Origin: Apostichopus japonicus | Taxonomy: Eukaryota; Echinodermata; Holothuroidea; Aspidochirotida; Stichopodidae | Assembly: GCF_037975245.1 (NCBI RefSeq) | Contig: NC_092583.1 | Span: 13,975,764-14,039,763 of the forward strand | Length of the DNA: 64,000 bases | Reading direction: 5' to 3' | Part shown: positions 63,701-64,000 of the stretch, one piece after another | Layout of the letters: every line of letters begins with the position of its first letter | Position numbering within the stretch: position 1 is the stretch's first letter | Notes under the pieces: model-generated | What the model saw: only the letters and a program-made list of their open reading frames with translations | The model's database searches: none | What the model was told of the DNA's origin: nothing | Translations under genes and position numbers: made by a program

Positions 63701-64000
63701 CTGTTTGGACTAACAAACTCAGATTTGGAGGTCGTCCAGCAGACCACTAGTTGTTTACATCAAATTCGGATCCCTTTGTAATTAAACACCTCCACAGAAA
63801 AATGACAAATTGGTATCACCCTTAATCACTTTGGCAAAATAGTGGTAGGTCTATCATCCACTTGAATGGGAGTTCTACTGTCGTTGGAGCTAGTGTTCAA
63901 TTCACCAAACCTACACATCTCTCCTACTGGGTATTTATAAGTAGCAGGATAAGCAATTTTTTTTTTAAGCAACTTACCCTTCTGGAATTGAATAAAACTC
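60788..64000. other. Intergenic to window end, no gene seen
   Basis: AT-rich. It contains a perfect 14-bp hairpin at 61147-61192 and a tRNA-like fossil at 61402-61472, and otherwise nothing I can support. Confidence 0.45.
61402..61472 (-). repeat. Decayed tRNA or tRNA-derived sequence (Asn-like)
   Basis: Reading the minus strand from about 61472: GGATAGCTCAATTAGTTGAG fits a D arm and A box, CTGTTAA fits an anticodon loop with GTT, and GGTTCAAAAA is a degraded B box. The T stem and acceptor stem do not pair well, so a functional tRNA is unlikely. Confidence 0.45.

Overview
The window is metazoan nuclear DNA. It is AT-rich, carries two intron-containing genes with consensus GT..AG junctions, and has long non-coding stretches full of transposon debris and G or C homopolymers. 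Repeat style (hairpin-headed AGGTCA-rich satellites, a tRNA-derived SINE with an ATAC-type tail, hAT-like MITEs ending in CAGTGGCGGA-type repeats) together with a nuclear receptor and a clan-2 P450 suggests a marine deuterostome. An echinoderm such as a sea cucumber is my best guess, but it rests on memory of such repeats, not on a search.

Left part (1-10609, plus 3' flank to about 13000): the C-terminal part of a nuclear receptor gene on the + strand. Its zinc-finger exons lie upstream of the window. Three exons are visible (6377-8097, 8599-9061, 10302-10609), encoding 830 residues: the DNA-binding-domain C-terminal extension, a very long hinge, and an NR1-like ligand-binding domain. If the gene starts upstream as inferred, its large intron holds a 2.6-kb hairpin-headed repeat with six DR4-type AGGTCA pairs. 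The last intron holds tandem copies of the preceding exon's 3' end with its splice donor.

Middle part (about 13-39 kb): no confident gene. It contains related AGGTCA-rich repeats (16.4, 23.3, 24.3 and 38 kb), a THAP-domain fragment between inverted arms (17.6-19.2 kb), several hAT-like MITEs, an intact SINE with its target-site duplication, and two short divergent ORFs near 21 kb.

Right part (39.8-49.4 kb): a complete five-exon cytochrome P450 (494 aa, CYP2 clan, microsomal) on the + strand. Its introns hold a non-LTR retrotransposon 3' end, a MITE-like insertion, a tRNA-like fossil and a 168-bp dimeric minisatellite. From 49.4 kb to the end I see no convincing gene. There are two tandem arrays (52.3 and 53.7 kb), of which the first carries three copies of a 44-nt exon-like segment, two clear MITEs (58.1 and 60.3 kb) and another tRNA-like fossil.

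The receptor and the P450 belong to families often linked functionally (ligand sensing and lipophile metabolism), but nothing in the sequence shows that these two work together.
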